Origin: Porticoccus sp.
GTDB lineage: Bacteria; Pseudomonadota; Gammaproteobacteria; Pseudomonadales; Porticoccaceae
NCBI GenBank assembly: GCA_002685455.1
Contig: NYXF01000064.1
Coordinates: 3,969-26,010, forward strand
Length of the DNA: 22,042 nt
Direction of reading: 5' to 3'
Every line of letters begins with the position of its first letter. The stretch's first letter is position 1. The notes under the pieces are model-generated. The model had not been told where the DNA came from. It searched no databases and worked only from the letters and a program-made list of their open reading frames with translations. The position numbers were made by a program, and so were the translations under genes. Positions 8,007 through 16,335 of the stretch are shown here, piece after piece.

Positions 8007-8668
8007 TGAGTAAAACATATAAAATTAAAGAAATATTTTATACCTTGCAGGGTGAGGGGGCTCAGTCAGGGAGGCCGGCTATTTTCTGTAGATTTAGTAA
8101 ATGTAACCTATGGAATGGCAGAGAAGAGGATAGATCTAGTTCAGTATGTAATTTTTGCGATACTGATATACTCGGAACTGATGGTCAAAACGGTGGAGAG
8201 TACAAAACAGCCACAGATTTAGCCTCAGCAGTAAACCTTCTGTGGTCTAATAAAAAAGGGAAGCCTTTTGTGGTATGTACAGGTGGGGAACCTGCACTAC
8301 AATTAGATGAAGAACTGATTGATAATTTTCACTCACTAGGATTTGAGGTTGCTGTAGAAACAAATGGAACTTTACCCTTGCCCTCTGGCATAGACTGGGT
8401 ATGCTGTAGTCCAAAAGGAACCTCGAGAATTGTTATTAATGAGTGCAATGAGCTTAAATTAGTTTTTCCACAGAAAGATGCGATGCCTGAAAATTTTAAT
8501 CATATTAAGGCTGATTTCTTTTATCTTACGCCAATAGCTAAACCAATTTCAGATAAATACATTTATCCAAGTCAAGATGATGCAACGCAAGAGGCAGTGC
8601 AGTTTTGTCTTGATAACCCAAAATGGCGCTTAAATTTACAAACACATAAAGTTTTAGACATTCAGTAA
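8006..8668 (+). CDS. queE: 7-carboxy-7-deazaguanine synthase QueE
   Basis: A radical-SAM enzyme of 220 aa that makes 7-carboxy-7-deazaguanine from 6-carboxytetrahydropterin. The [4Fe-4S] cysteines are Cys33, Cys48 and Cys51, spaced CX14CX2C, the variant known for one QueE subgroup rather than the classical CX3CX2C. YTLQGEGAQSGRPAIFCRF opens the protein and CTGGEPALQ is the SAM-binding GGE motif. It is translationally coupled to queC. Confidence 0.95.
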   Translation: MSKTYKIKEIFYTLQGEGAQSGRPAIFCRFSKCNLWNGREEDRSSSVCNFCDTDILGTDGQNGGEYKTATDLASAVNLLWSNKKGKPFVVCTGGEPALQLDEELIDNFHSLGFEVAVETNGTLPLPSGIDWVCCSPKGTSRIVINECNELKLVFPQKDAMPENFNHIKADFFYLTPIAKPISDKYIYPSQDDATQEAVQFCLDNPKWRLNLQTHKVLDIQ

Positions 8669-8785
8669 AGATGCAAGCATTACTTCTGTTATTAACAAAA
8701 AACTTTACTTTTTTAAAAAAAACAATTAAGTTTTACTATCCATCACATAAATCTAAATATTGTCAAACTTAGATATATATTTTAT

Positions 8786-9061
8786 ATGAAATGTTACAAA
8801 GACAGCTTGAGTATAGATCAAGAGAAAAAACGGCAAGCCAAAAATTCTAGACTAATTGAAAAATCCGAAAAGAAGTTGAATGAACTAGGGTTTACTTTAG
8901 TGACTAGAAACACTCATTGGATAGTTTATGACAATTTAGGCGGTAGATATCTCTTTGAAGATTCGGAATCTCTTTATAAGTTTTGTTATCGTAAAAAATA
9001 TCAGCATGCAAAAGATGAAAAAAAACCTATCTTTGTGATCAAGAAGTCAGGCGCCAGTTAA
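8786..9061 (+). CDS. Hypothetical 91-aa protein
   Basis: Not recognised. A Lys-rich first half (residues 8-32) looks like a charged helix, followed by a mixed segment LGFTLVTRNTHWIVYDNLGGRYLF that could form strands, then a basic tail. There are two Cys, no signal peptide and no membrane segment. No clear Shine-Dalgarno precedes the ATG. It lies 117 bp after queE and is closed by a strong terminator, so it is probably expressed. A DNA- or RNA-binding role fits the charge but is speculation. Confidence 0.6.
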   Translation: MKCYKDSLSIDQEKKRQAKNSRLIEKSEKKLNELGFTLVTRNTHWIVYDNLGGRYLFEDSESLYKFCYRKKYQHAKDEKKPIFVIKKSGAS

Positions 9062-9103
9062 TAGCCTTATAGTTCTCAGCAATTCTCAAATAATCAATTT
9101 AAT

Positions 9104-9145
9104 AAAAAAGGTGACTTAGATATCGAGTCTAAAAATCACCTTTTT
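9104..9145. terminator. Bidirectional intrinsic terminator
   Basis: Stem AAAAAGGTGA (9105-9114) pairs with TCACCTTTTT (9136-9145), and an inner TTAGA (9116-9120)/TCTAA (9128-9132) extends it. A's on one side and T's on the other let it work in both directions. It separates the converging 91-aa gene (+) and TonB receptor (-). Confidence 0.88.
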
Positions 9146-9178
9146 CATTCAACAACAAAATGTCTTCCACTGAAGAAC

Positions 9179-11269
9179 TTAGAAACTTACGTTAAAGCCA
9201 CCTTTAATATTCCTTCCACCACCAAGAACTTGATCTTTTATGAAGGACGCGTGATCTCTAATATCTTCATCTAGTAAATTTTCAGCTTTAATATATATGC
9301 TAACTGATTTGTATGATGGTATTTGATAACTTAAGTTAAAAGTTACGTCAGAATAATCATCAGTTTTAATCTCATACTTACCGATTTTGTTTTGACTAAA
9401 TACTTGTCTCATGCTCAGGTCGCTTTTGAAATTACCCCAGTCACCGAAAATAGTTGCTCCTAGTGTTGCTGGAGGTATTCTAGGTAAATCGCCTCCATCG
9501 CGATTCTTTGCTCTAACATAATCACCCCAGAGACTTAATCTATAATTCTTGGATAAGTCAAAATCACCTTGAACCTCTAAACCATAAAACTCAGCAGGTA
9601 TATTTTTGTATTCGAAGACTGAGATTTCCTCACTCTCATCTTCACCTTCATGCATATGTTTCTGAGTTCGCCCAGTATTTATCATTGCAATATAACTGTT
9701 AAAGCGAGTGTAGTATGGCGAAACCACGATATTTTTATTTTCACCTGCCCAATTAAGTGAAAAATCTAGGGAATTAGATCGTTCTTCACTTAACCCTCTA
9801 TCTCCCTGCTCAATTGTTTCCGTGGCATGGTGATGACCGTATGCAAATAACTCCTCATAAGTTGGAGCTCTTTGAATATGGCTCAAACTTACGCCTAGTG
9901 ATAAGCCCGGACTCAGTTCCATTTTTGTTTCTACAGATATATTGGATGTTTGAAATGTTTTTTCTGTGTCATCAAAAGATGTTGTATTCTCTACACCTCC
10001 AGCTGCCTCACAGCCAGCTTCAAGATAGTCCACAGTACACCCATCATCACTTACGAAGTCATTCCCATTGTGTTTAACGAAGCCCTGTCTAAAACCAAAT
10101 GTAATATTTTGATTATTGTAAGAGAAATTTTCTAATAAATATAAAGATATTTTTTCGGAGTTGTTATTTGCAATCATTGGGCCACCTTTTTCTTTTGTGA
10201 ATCTACGTGTACCAAAGTCCAAACCAATAACACCCTTTGATTCGTTAATGAACGAATGTGTTACTTCAAATTTACCTTCATAGGTATTCTGTAAAAATTG
10301 TGTAGCAATCTCTCCACTTGGTTCTACTTCATCATGGTCATATTCGGTGTAGCTAGTATCAAATCTAAAACTACTAATATTCGATGATAAATTATTTTTT
10401 TGGAATATATAGTTGTATCTGTCTGATTCGACATCCATATAAGCACCGTTTTCGATCGGGTTACCATATTCCATATCATAACCTTTGTATGACAGCCCAG
10501 TATATCCGTCACTAAATACGTAGGATGCTCCAATACCTCCTCCATAACTATCATTATGCGAGCTATTAAGTGTATCCTTGCCGTTTTTATCTCGAGCAAT
10601 AGGTTCACCCTCTGCTGCTCTCGCGGCACTAAGCTTGGACGATACTGAATCACCAGGTATCTTTAAGTTCTTGCTATCCCGCTTGAACCCATCAAGATGA
10701 ATCATGAAATCTTTAAAACCATAATCGAGTTGAAGAGAATTTGTATTTTCTCTCAGGGCACCACCCTGACTGAAATCATAGACACCAGTTAGGCCCTCAA
10801 TGACCTCGTCATCAATTGTATGATCAATGATATTTATTGTTCCACCCACAGAGCCCCCACCATAGATAATCGATGCAGGTCCTTTAATAATCTCAATTTG
10901 ATCTGCAGATAAAGCATCTATACCCACAGGGTGATCACCTGACATCGCAGAAACATCATTTACCTCAAGACCGTTGTTCAGAATCTTGATTCGATTACCA
11001 TCCATTCCGCGAATAACTGGCCTACCAACGTTTTCTCCCCAACCGCTATTACTAACCCCTGGAATATTTTTTAAATTTCTGCCCAAAGAAGCAGAACTAT
11101 TTTGCATTAGTTCTTTATTACCTATGATTCTTACAGGCTTGACCATCTCGTTAGAGTTAATTTGTAAAGGGTTTGCTGTCACAGGTATTTCCGCCACGTT
11201 AATTTTAGTTTCTTCAGCAAAGGCTTGTGAAACAAAAAAAACAAGTAGGCATAGGTATAAATTTTTCAT
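9179..11269 (-). CDS. TonB-dependent outer-membrane receptor, probable zinc receptor (ZnuD-like)
   Basis: A 696-aa receptor. ATG 11269 is chosen because GGAG sits six bases upstream and the protein then begins with a clean signal peptide (residues 1-18, ending QAFA). A possible TonB box (EIPVTA) follows. The plug domain contains LKNIPGVS, GRPVIRGMDGNRIKIL and IEIIKGPASIIYGGGSVGGTINI, and the barrel ends in ...GGFNVSF. Two metal-ligand-rich loops stand out: AYGHHHATE (His479-481) and KHMHEGEDESEE (about 537-548). Such loops occur in the ZnuD family of zinc receptors. A Zur-type operator lies about 85 bp upstream, which supports zinc uptake. Copper or another chelated metal remains possible. 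Confidence 0.9.
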   Translation of the reverse strand: MKNLYLCLLVFFVSQAFAEETKINVAEIPVTANPLQINSNEMVKPVRIIGNKELMQNSSASLGRNLKNIPGVSNSGWGENVGRPVIRGMDGNRIKILNNGLEVNDVSAMSGDHPVGIDALSADQIEIIKGPASIIYGGGSVGGTINIIDHTIDDEVIEGLTGVYDFSQGGALRENTNSLQLDYGFKDFMIHLDGFKRDSKNLKIPGDSVSSKLSAARAAEGEPIARDKNGKDTLNSSHNDSYGGGIGASYVFSDGYTGLSYKGYDMEYGNPIENGAYMDVESDRYNYIFQKNNLSSNISSFRFDTSYTEYDHDEVEPSGEIATQFLQNTYEGKFEVTHSFINESKGVIGLDFGTRRFTKEKGGPMIANNNSEKISLYLLENFSYNNQNITFGFRQGFVKHNGNDFVSDDGCTVDYLEAGCEAAGGVENTTSFDDTEKTFQTSNISVETKMELSPGLSLGVSLSHIQRAPTYEELFAYGHHHATETIEQGDRGLSEERSNSLDFSLNWAGENKNIVVSPYYTRFNSYIAMINTGRTQKHMHEGEDESEEISVFEYKNIPAEFYGLEVQGDFDLSKNYRLSLWGDYVRAKNRDGGDLPRIPPATLGATIFGDWGNFKSDLSMRQVFSQNKIGKYEIKTDDYSDVTFNLSYQIPSYKSVSIYIKAENLLDEDIRDHASFIKDQVLGGGRNIKGGFNVSF

Positions 11270-11322
11270 CGATAGCTCCATTGAGGTTTAAAAAAATAAA
11301 AAATATAATTTTTAGAATGCGG

Positions 11323-11350
11323 ATTATATTCATCGACATCTTGAAAGCAA
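11323..11350 (-). promoter_or_regulatory. Predicted sigma70 promoter of the TonB receptor
   Basis: Read on the minus strand, TTGCTT (11350-11345) and TATAAT (11328-11323) are separated by 16 bases and would start transcription roughly 45 to 50 bases before the ATG. An alternative TATAAT lies inside the adjacent Zur box (11368-11363). Confidence 0.5.
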
Positions 11351-11353
11351 GAT

Positions 11354-11375
11354 AAATGATATATTATAACATTAC
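11354..11375. promoter_or_regulatory. Zur box upstream of the TonB receptor
   Basis: The core AATGATATATTATAACATT and its flanks match 20 of 22 compared positions of the gammaproteobacterial Zur consensus (GAAATGTTATA-N-TATAACATTTC). It lies directly upstream of the receptor's -35 element and covers an alternative -10. Repression under zinc sufficiency is the expected effect. Confidence 0.75.
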
Positions 11376-11463
11376 TAAATGCATGTTTTTTATTGATTAT
11401 GATGAATTTTATTAATTGATAAGGGATAATTTCTTTTAAAACATTATAACAAAATGTAATATT

Positions 11464-12726
11464 TTAATTAGATCTTTTTTTGAATTCTAAAACAGTTGCA
11501 TTGATACAGTACCTTGGTAAACCACCTGGTCCATCAGGAAATACATGACCTAAATGAATATCTGATATAGTCGACCGAATTTCTATTCTTTTCATTCCAT
11601 TACTGTTATCTGGTTTTGAATAAACTGCGCCGTCAATAGGTTTCGTAAACGATAACCACCCACTAAAAGAATTATATCTATCTCTAGTATCAAATAAAGG
11701 TACCCCACTAATTTTGTCAACAAATATACCATCAGGGGTATTTTTGAAAATATTATATTCTTTGCAAAATCTCCTATCAGTTGCATCCTCGAAAGCAACC
11801 TTATAAGCTTCAGATTTGCCGAGTTTGAAGAAACCAAGAGCCTGATAAAATTCCTTTGAAGACATTATACCTTGGTGGCCAAATACCTCTTCTCCGTCCT
11901 TCAAGAAGATAATAGTTGGTGTCGCCCATGTTGGCGATTTAATTTTAAGTTGACCTAATTGACTAGCGAGCCTGAAAATTACGGGTATACTTCCTGAATA
12001 ATCGTTTAATGTCTCGGACTTAAATTTCTCACAATAAAAGCAATAGTCTTGCGGCTCAATAATAACTATGTACTTCCCCTCCTTGAGACTTTGATTATTA
12101 GGTGCATCTGATTTATTTGGAATATTGAATTTCACTCCAGTAGAGTGGTCTGGGCAGTATCCATTTGGGTTTTTCTTAATGTAGTCTTGATGATAGGCTT
12201 CCGCCTTATGAAATTCTTTTAGAGATTTAATCTGGGTAACAATTTTTCCATAATCAAATTTGTTTAGAAGCTCTTGGTAAATAGCAATAACTTTTTCTGC
12301 ATCCCTTTTTTGATCTTCGTTTGTATATAAAATAATTGACCTGTATTGCGTTCCTACATCATTACCCTGTTTATTTAATTGAGTTGGGTCATGAGATTCA
12401 AAATAATGCTTTAGAAGTATTTCAGTCGAAATAAAGTTTGTATTGTAGGTAATTTCAACTACTTCTGCGTGGTTATGTGGGTTGAATTTATTTTTTGGTT
12501 TTGTAATCACCGAATAACTTGGTTCGACATCAAGACCGTCAGAGTAACCTGATACTGCATTCATAACTCCTGGAAGAGATTCATAACCCTTTTCGGCACC
12601 CCAAAAACAACCAGAACCCAAAACAATTTTCTGGATATGTGATGTCATAATTTGATGGTCATTTGCATATGCATCATTGAAAAAAAGAAAACATATAAGA
12701 AATAGGCTTAAAATAAATTTTTTTAT
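11464..12726 (-). CDS. msrAB: Secreted MsrA-thioredoxin-MsrB fusion, apparent ATA start
   Basis: A methionine sulfoxide reductase acting on both S and R isomers. From the proposed start it is 420 aa. A signal peptide occupies residues 1-21 (KKF...FFNDAYA). MsrA follows, with Cys40 in GSGCFWGAE. A thioredoxin-like domain comes next, with CFYC (Cys229/Cys232) and a cis-Pro segment WATPTIIFLKDG. MsrB is last, with SFSGWLSFTKPI, HLGHVFPDGP and catalytic Cys407 in RYCINA. The MsrB zinc CxxC pairs are absent. The first ATG is at 12648, but it has no ribosome site and would discard the signal peptide. Instead AGAGG lies six bases before an in-frame ATA AAA AAA at 12726. The domain order differs from Neisseria PilB (Trx-MsrA-MsrB). 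The thioredoxin domain presumably recycles both reductases in the periplasm. Confidence 0.88.
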   Translation of the reverse strand: MKKFILSLFLICFLFFNDAYANDHQIMTSHIQKIVLGSGCFWGAEKGYESLPGVMNAVSGYSDGLDVEPSYSVITKPKNKFNPHNHAEVVEITYNTNFISTEILLKHYFESHDPTQLNKQGNDVGTQYRSIILYTNEDQKRDAEKVIAIYQELLNKFDYGKIVTQIKSLKEFHKAEAYHQDYIKKNPNGYCPDHSTGVKFNIPNKSDAPNNQSLKEGKYIVIIEPQDYCFYCEKFKSETLNDYSGSIPVIFRLASQLGQLKIKSPTWATPTIIFLKDGEEVFGHQGIMSSKEFYQALGFFKLGKSEAYKVAFEDATDRRFCKEYNIFKNTPDGIFVDKISGVPLFDTRDRYNSFSGWLSFTKPIDGAVYSKPDNSNGMKRIEIRSTISDIHLGHVFPDGPGGLPRYCINATVLEFKKRSN

Positions 12727-12777
12727 GGTTGACCTCTTTTATATATTTCGATTGACTAAGCTTGTAGTAAAAGTTGC

Positions 12778-13029
12778 CTAGAATTTTTTTATTTTATTAA
12801 AAATCATTATATAAATGAAATAAATAATTAAAGGCAGTGAGCAAATGAACCAAGGAATATAGTCATTCATACCATTTATTACTGAAACAACTAAACCTGC
12901 TAGTGAGAATATGCTGAAAATAAAAATTACTAATTTCCTATTGAGGTATTTATTTAATAAGAAGCATATTACACATACCGCAATAACGGATATTAAAGCC
13001 CAAAATAAAATAATCATTTTCTTTATCAT
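12778..13029 (-). CDS. Small hypothetical membrane protein
   Basis: An 83-aa protein starting MIKKMIILFWALISV with three predicted hydrophobic segments and a basic tail (FNKIKKF). It is not recognised. The frame is open to 13101, but the added residues are polar and a start at 13029 or 13017 puts a K-rich N terminus before the first membrane span; AGGA precedes the second Met. The N-terminal hydrophobic pattern resembles the first spans of CcmH/CcmI-type proteins, but this is too weak to name. It lies between coq7 and msrAB in the same direction. Confidence 0.5.
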   Translation of the reverse strand: MIKKMIILFWALISVIAVCVICFLLNKYLNRKLVIFIFSIFSLAGLVVSVINGMNDYIPWFICSLPLIIYFIYIMIFNKIKKF

Positions 13030-13130
13030 CCTGAGTAAAGAATTAATAAAAGTAGCAAAGCTTACAGGTAGCTCATTAAACAATATTTTAGTTTTAACCA
13101 AAAAAAATTTCTAATGAAATCGAGCATCAT

Positions 13131-13694
13131 TTAGATTATTTTTGCAATCTTAACCGCTGCAGCAGATCCAAAACCTACTACTGAAAACCATATTTTTTCG
13201 ATAAATGAGAGATTTACATTAGTAATTTTATCTTTAGCGTCTTGTTGATGAGAAACCTCATCATGGAAACATTTTTGAAGAACATATAGAAGGTTAGGAT
13301 AGCATTTATTTTTTTCAAGGAATTTTATCTGCTCTTCATAGTGTTTTCTTACAAATGTTTCTACAGCATTGATCGTAATACAAAAGGTTTTATAACCTAC
13401 TAGAGATGGTAAAAATCCGAGTAAAAAACCCATAATCTTCCATAAAAATAGCAACTTACTTCTTTTTGAATAACCAACAAGATGTTGCATGATGATTAGA
13501 TGCTTGATTTCAGATATCTCATGTTCTGAAGCCATTTGCTTAATTTTTTTTGACCAAAATATACATTTAGCTCCTTTGTAGATCCAAACAGCACCAGTTT
13601 CACCAGCATGATTTGATCTCATCCATGGGACAAGCTCTTCAGGAATAACTATATCTCTAGCCTTAAATTCTTCGATTACGTCATCAGGTTTCAT
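13131..13694 (-). CDS. coq7: Demethoxyubiquinone hydroxylase Coq7
   Basis: A 187-aa diiron monooxygenase that hydroxylates demethoxyubiquinone in ubiquinone biosynthesis. Iron ligands are visible in repeated E/ExxH motifs: Glu32 (RSNHAGETGA), Glu62-x-x-His65 (SEIKH), Glu112 (AVETFVRKHY), and Glu146-x-x-His149 (DEVSH). The hydrophobic segment around 81-107 fits interfacial membrane binding. Coq7 replaces the flavin enzyme UbiF in many proteobacteria. It starts 28 bp after the photolyase stop, so the two are probably cotranscribed. Confidence 0.92.
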   Translation of the reverse strand: MKPDDVIEEFKARDIVIPEELVPWMRSNHAGETGAVWIYKGAKCIFWSKKIKQMASEHEISEIKHLIIMQHLVGYSKRSKLLFLWKIMGFLLGFLPSLVGYKTFCITINAVETFVRKHYEEQIKFLEKNKCYPNLLYVLQKCFHDEVSHQQDAKDKITNVNLSFIEKIWFSVVGFGSAAAVKIAKII

Positions 13695-13722
13695 TATAGA
13701 TTTACAATCTCAGTATTGAATA

Positions 13723-15243
13723 TTAAAATGGCATTTCTTGTTGTAATTTTTCATAAATAGGTGCGACTCTCTTATTTTTCTTTAACTTGGTTGACCTAAC
13801 CTTATTTTTTCGACTTCCATGCTTTATGTAGATTTCCTTTGATATCTCTTTATGTATACTGCTATGTCTTAATGTATATAGATTTTTTGTGGCGGCCTGT
13901 CTTGCACTTTTTTCATCGACGATAGGCAGTGGATACTCATCTATAGGCTCTGGGCATTCCCAAGGCTTATGTATATATTTAATATTAATTCCCGATAACT
14001 CTGGGATCCACTTTAAAATAAATGCTCCCTCTGGATCATGATCAATACCTTGTTTAATTGGATTATAAATACGTACAGTATTGATTCCAGTGGTGCCTGA
14101 TTGCATTTGAATTTGGCTATAATGAATTCCAGGCTCATAGTCTGTAAAAAGACTAGCAAGATAGATCGCTGGCTTTTGCCAATTCAGCCATAAATGGTAG
14201 CTGGCAAAGCTTACTAACATAGCCCTCATGCGAAAGTTGAGCCAACCAGTCGCAATCAAAGCTCTCATACAAGCATCTATCATTGGAAAACCAGTTTGAC
14301 CTTTCTTCCAAGCTTCGAAATGCCTCTGATTAATCCGATCTTGTCTTATTGTATCATACACTGAGTGCATATTTTCATATTCAATTCGCGGTTCATCCTC
14401 TAGTTTTTGTATAAAGTGACAATGCCAGCGAAGCCTACTTGAAAATGAGCGTAACGAGCGATTCCATAATTTACTTGAACTTCCAAAAGAAGCTGCCCGT
14501 GATCCCTTTTCTTTTTCAGCCACCTGAAAAACTTCTCTTATTGAGATAGTTCCGAAAGCCAAATGAGGGGATAATCTTGAACAACTATCAAATGCCGTGA
14601 CGGGTGAGGACATTTTTTTTGTATAATGATGTCCCCTGTGAGAAAGAAAACTGCTCAGTATTTTCAATGCCTCTGAGCGACCACCCTTTTGGATTGCCGA
14701 GTTTTTTTTATCTTCTATCCCCAAATCTTTTGCGCTTGGGATGCCATCACAATTATGGGAAAGCTTTTGTAGTTTTACCGGTGCATCATAAATAGGTTCT
14801 TTCATCTTGCTATACCACGACTTAGACCAACTATTTCGGTTTTTTTGGCCTCTTACAACTCCATTCTGTGTTGGTTGAAACCATTTAATAGAGTTATCGA
14901 AAGTCCATTTTTTAATTTTTTGATCGCGCTTATATGTCCAGTTATTCCATGTCTCTTGATGAGACCAAAGACCTTTTATTTGATGATTTTCGTGAATCCC
15001 ATTAAAAATTTTTATAGCATCACCTGTTCTAAAGATGAGCTTCTGTCCAAGCCTTTGAAGTTCGACATCAAGCTCTACTAGAGATTCACGAAGAAACATA
15101 TAATGACGATGACTTAAATCTGCCTGGTTCCATAATTCAGGTTCAAATATGTAAATCGGCAAGATTGGGCCAAGTTTAGAAGCTTCACATAGCGCTTCAT
15201 TATCATGAGTTCGAATATCTCTTTTAAACCAAACAACTTGCAT
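13723..15243 (-). CDS. phr: Deoxyribodipyrimidine photolyase / cryptochrome-family protein
   Basis: A 506-aa flavoprotein. The N-terminal antenna domain starts VVWFKRDIRTHDNEAL (residues 3-18). The FAD-binding domain contains RLSPHLAFGTIS (223-234), GQTGFPMIDACMRAL (315-329), and MQSGTTGINTVRIYNP (380-395). These indicate a class I-like or plant-cryptochrome-like photolyase rather than the FeS (CryPro) type. The likely role is light-driven repair of cyclobutane dimers; cryptochrome signalling cannot be excluded. A basic tail (about 465-490, rich in Lys/Arg) may bind DNA. The upstream region contains a LexA-type box. It appears to head an operon with coq7, the small membrane protein and msrAB. 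Confidence 0.92.
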   Translation of the reverse strand: MQVVWFKRDIRTHDNEALCEASKLGPILPIYIFEPELWNQADLSHRHYMFLRESLVELDVELQRLGQKLIFRTGDAIKIFNGIHENHQIKGLWSHQETWNNWTYKRDQKIKKWTFDNSIKWFQPTQNGVVRGQKNRNSWSKSWYSKMKEPIYDAPVKLQKLSHNCDGIPSAKDLGIEDKKNSAIQKGGRSEALKILSSFLSHRGHHYTKKMSSPVTAFDSCSRLSPHLAFGTISIREVFQVAEKEKGSRAASFGSSSKLWNRSLRSFSSRLRWHCHFIQKLEDEPRIEYENMHSVYDTIRQDRINQRHFEAWKKGQTGFPMIDACMRALIATGWLNFRMRAMLVSFASYHLWLNWQKPAIYLASLFTDYEPGIHYSQIQMQSGTTGINTVRIYNPIKQGIDHDPEGAFILKWIPELSGINIKYIHKPWECPEPIDEYPLPIVDEKSARQAATKNLYTLRHSSIHKEISKEIYIKHGSRKNKVRSTKLKKNKRVAPIYEKLQQEMPF

Positions 15244-15549
15244 CTGAATGACATCCCAACCGTTTATATGATGAAGACGTTAATTATTTTAAAATTTTTT
15301 CTTATAGAATATAAAATTACTTAGAGCTACCAACGTAAGATATATCAATATATATAAGTAATAATACTGTTTAAATATACAGTAAATAATTATAAAAAAA
15401 AAGCCTAAATTTAGGTAGTAGTTGGAAAGTGATATGTTGGTTTGTTGCCTAAGAAACAATGCAATTGAGCTATTGATTAGCCCAAGATGAAATTAAAAAA
15501 AGCTACGCAAATAAAAAGATCAAATTGTATTAGTGTTTGAAGCGAACAA
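15244..15549. other. Intergenic region upstream of phr
   Basis: About 300 bp without a long gene. It holds the LexA-type box (15365-15384), a perfect 12-bp palindrome CCTAAATTTAGG (15404-15415) next to an A9 run, and an 18-codon + strand open frame from ATG 15434 preceded by GGAAAG. Because a + strand terminator-like hairpin ends the region, a small + strand transcript is possible. Confidence 0.4.
15365..15384. promoter_or_regulatory. LexA (SOS) box upstream of the photolyase
   Basis: TACTGTTTAAATATACAGTA matches 18 of 20 bases of the E. coli LexA consensus, with both CTG/CAG half sites at the required spacing. It lies 122 bp upstream of the photolyase start and overlaps a possible minus-strand -35 (TTTACT). 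It could instead, or also, control a + strand transcript ending at 15590. Confidence 0.7.
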
Positions 15550-15590
15550 TAGTCAAATTAGCCCATAATTTGACTAAATCTTTTTTATTT
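15550..15590 (+). terminator. Hairpin and T tract, terminator in + orientation
   Basis: TAGTCAAATTA (15550-15560) and TAATTTGACTA (15566-15576) form a perfect 11-bp stem with loop GCCCA, followed by AATCTTTTTTATTTT. The T tract is on the + side, yet no + strand gene is annotated upstream. The stem overlaps the stop codon of the minus-strand gene ending at 15574 and could also protect that mRNA's 3' end. Confidence 0.6.
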
Positions 15591-16320
15591 TCTCTATTGC
15601 ATCAATAATCGTTCTTGCATCACCATCGATATTTGAATTTGGCACTAATTCTGGCCATAAGGGCAGCAAAAAATTTAAGATATCGATTATTTTTGATATC
15701 CTTAATTTGTTATTTATATTTTTTGTATTTATATCGAGAAGATTATTCTTTGCCATAGTAGTGAATCCAAGAGCATCTTGGTATTCATATACATTTTCAA
15801 CCTTGCCATTTACAATGCCGATAGCATATTCCTTTGCTGCTATTTCAAGCAAAGAAATAACCAATTTGATTTTCTTATCAATAGAATCATTTCCCTGGGT
15901 AATAAATTCTTCATTTTTGCTGATAGCTACAAATAAATTACTATAGCGATCATTAACAATTTTGATTGATTCTTCAGATTGAACAGAAGATGATAAATTT
16001 TCTAATTCAGTTGCAAATCCTGGTGCGCCTCTTGCTTTAAAAGTAGGGACCATGTCACCATATAACTCACTTTTAGGATGTTTCATATGCATCTTTGCAT
16101 TATCAATGCTAGAAGTTTTATATAACTCGATACCCACCCATAGGTGACCTTTCATCAAATTGAGATTTGTCAAATATTCATTGTCATTAGTGATTATAGC
16201 TGGTGAAGGAGCATTCTCATGTTTGTTTCCATGTGAGTGACTTTCGTCAGGATGACTGGCGACCACTGAATATGAAATCAAGAAAGACAAAATTATGATT
16301 CCCAAAATATTTTTTTTCAC
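15574..16320 (-). CDS. Periplasmic His-rich protein, partner of FTR1 permease
   Basis: A 248-aa exported protein of a family I know only by context. The signal peptide ends after VVA (residue 21). A His-rich stretch follows at once (His23, 28, 30 and 34), then a conserved-looking block LMKGHLWVGIELY with His59 and HMKHPKSELYGDM with His78 and His81, and a mainly helical remainder. Potential metal ligands and close coupling to FTR1 (15 bp gap, AGAGGAA ribosome site) suggest a periplasmic iron-binding component analogous in role to EfeO or P19. Those are unrelated in visible motif, so the analogy is inference. It is presumably Fur-regulated through the FTR1 promoter. Confidence 0.75.
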   Translation of the reverse strand: MKKNILGIIILSFLISYSVVASHPDESHSHGNKHENAPSPAIITNDNEYLTNLNLMKGHLWVGIELYKTSSIDNAKMHMKHPKSELYGDMVPTFKARGAPGFATELENLSSSVQSEESIKIVNDRYSNLFVAISKNEEFITQGNDSIDKKIKLVISLLEIAAKEYAIGIVNGKVENVYEYQDALGFTTMAKNNLLDINTKNINNKLRISKIIDILNFLLPLWPELVPNSNIDGDARTIIDAIEKIKKI

Positions 16321-16335
16321 AATATTAATTCCTCT

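Noticed and set aside
9814..10653. Frames of 61 to 109 aa inside the TonB receptor gene
   Set aside because: They are shadows of a clearly conserved 696-aa gene and have no family motifs.
14604..15081. + strand frames of 63 and 78 aa across the photolyase gene
   Set aside because: Antisense shadows of a conserved gene with unnatural composition.
15404..15415. Perfect palindrome CCTAAATTTAGG as a minus-strand terminator
   Set aside because: Only four pairs with a four-base loop form on folding; the T run beyond it on the minus strand is suggestive but the stem is too short. Recorded only as part of the intergenic description.
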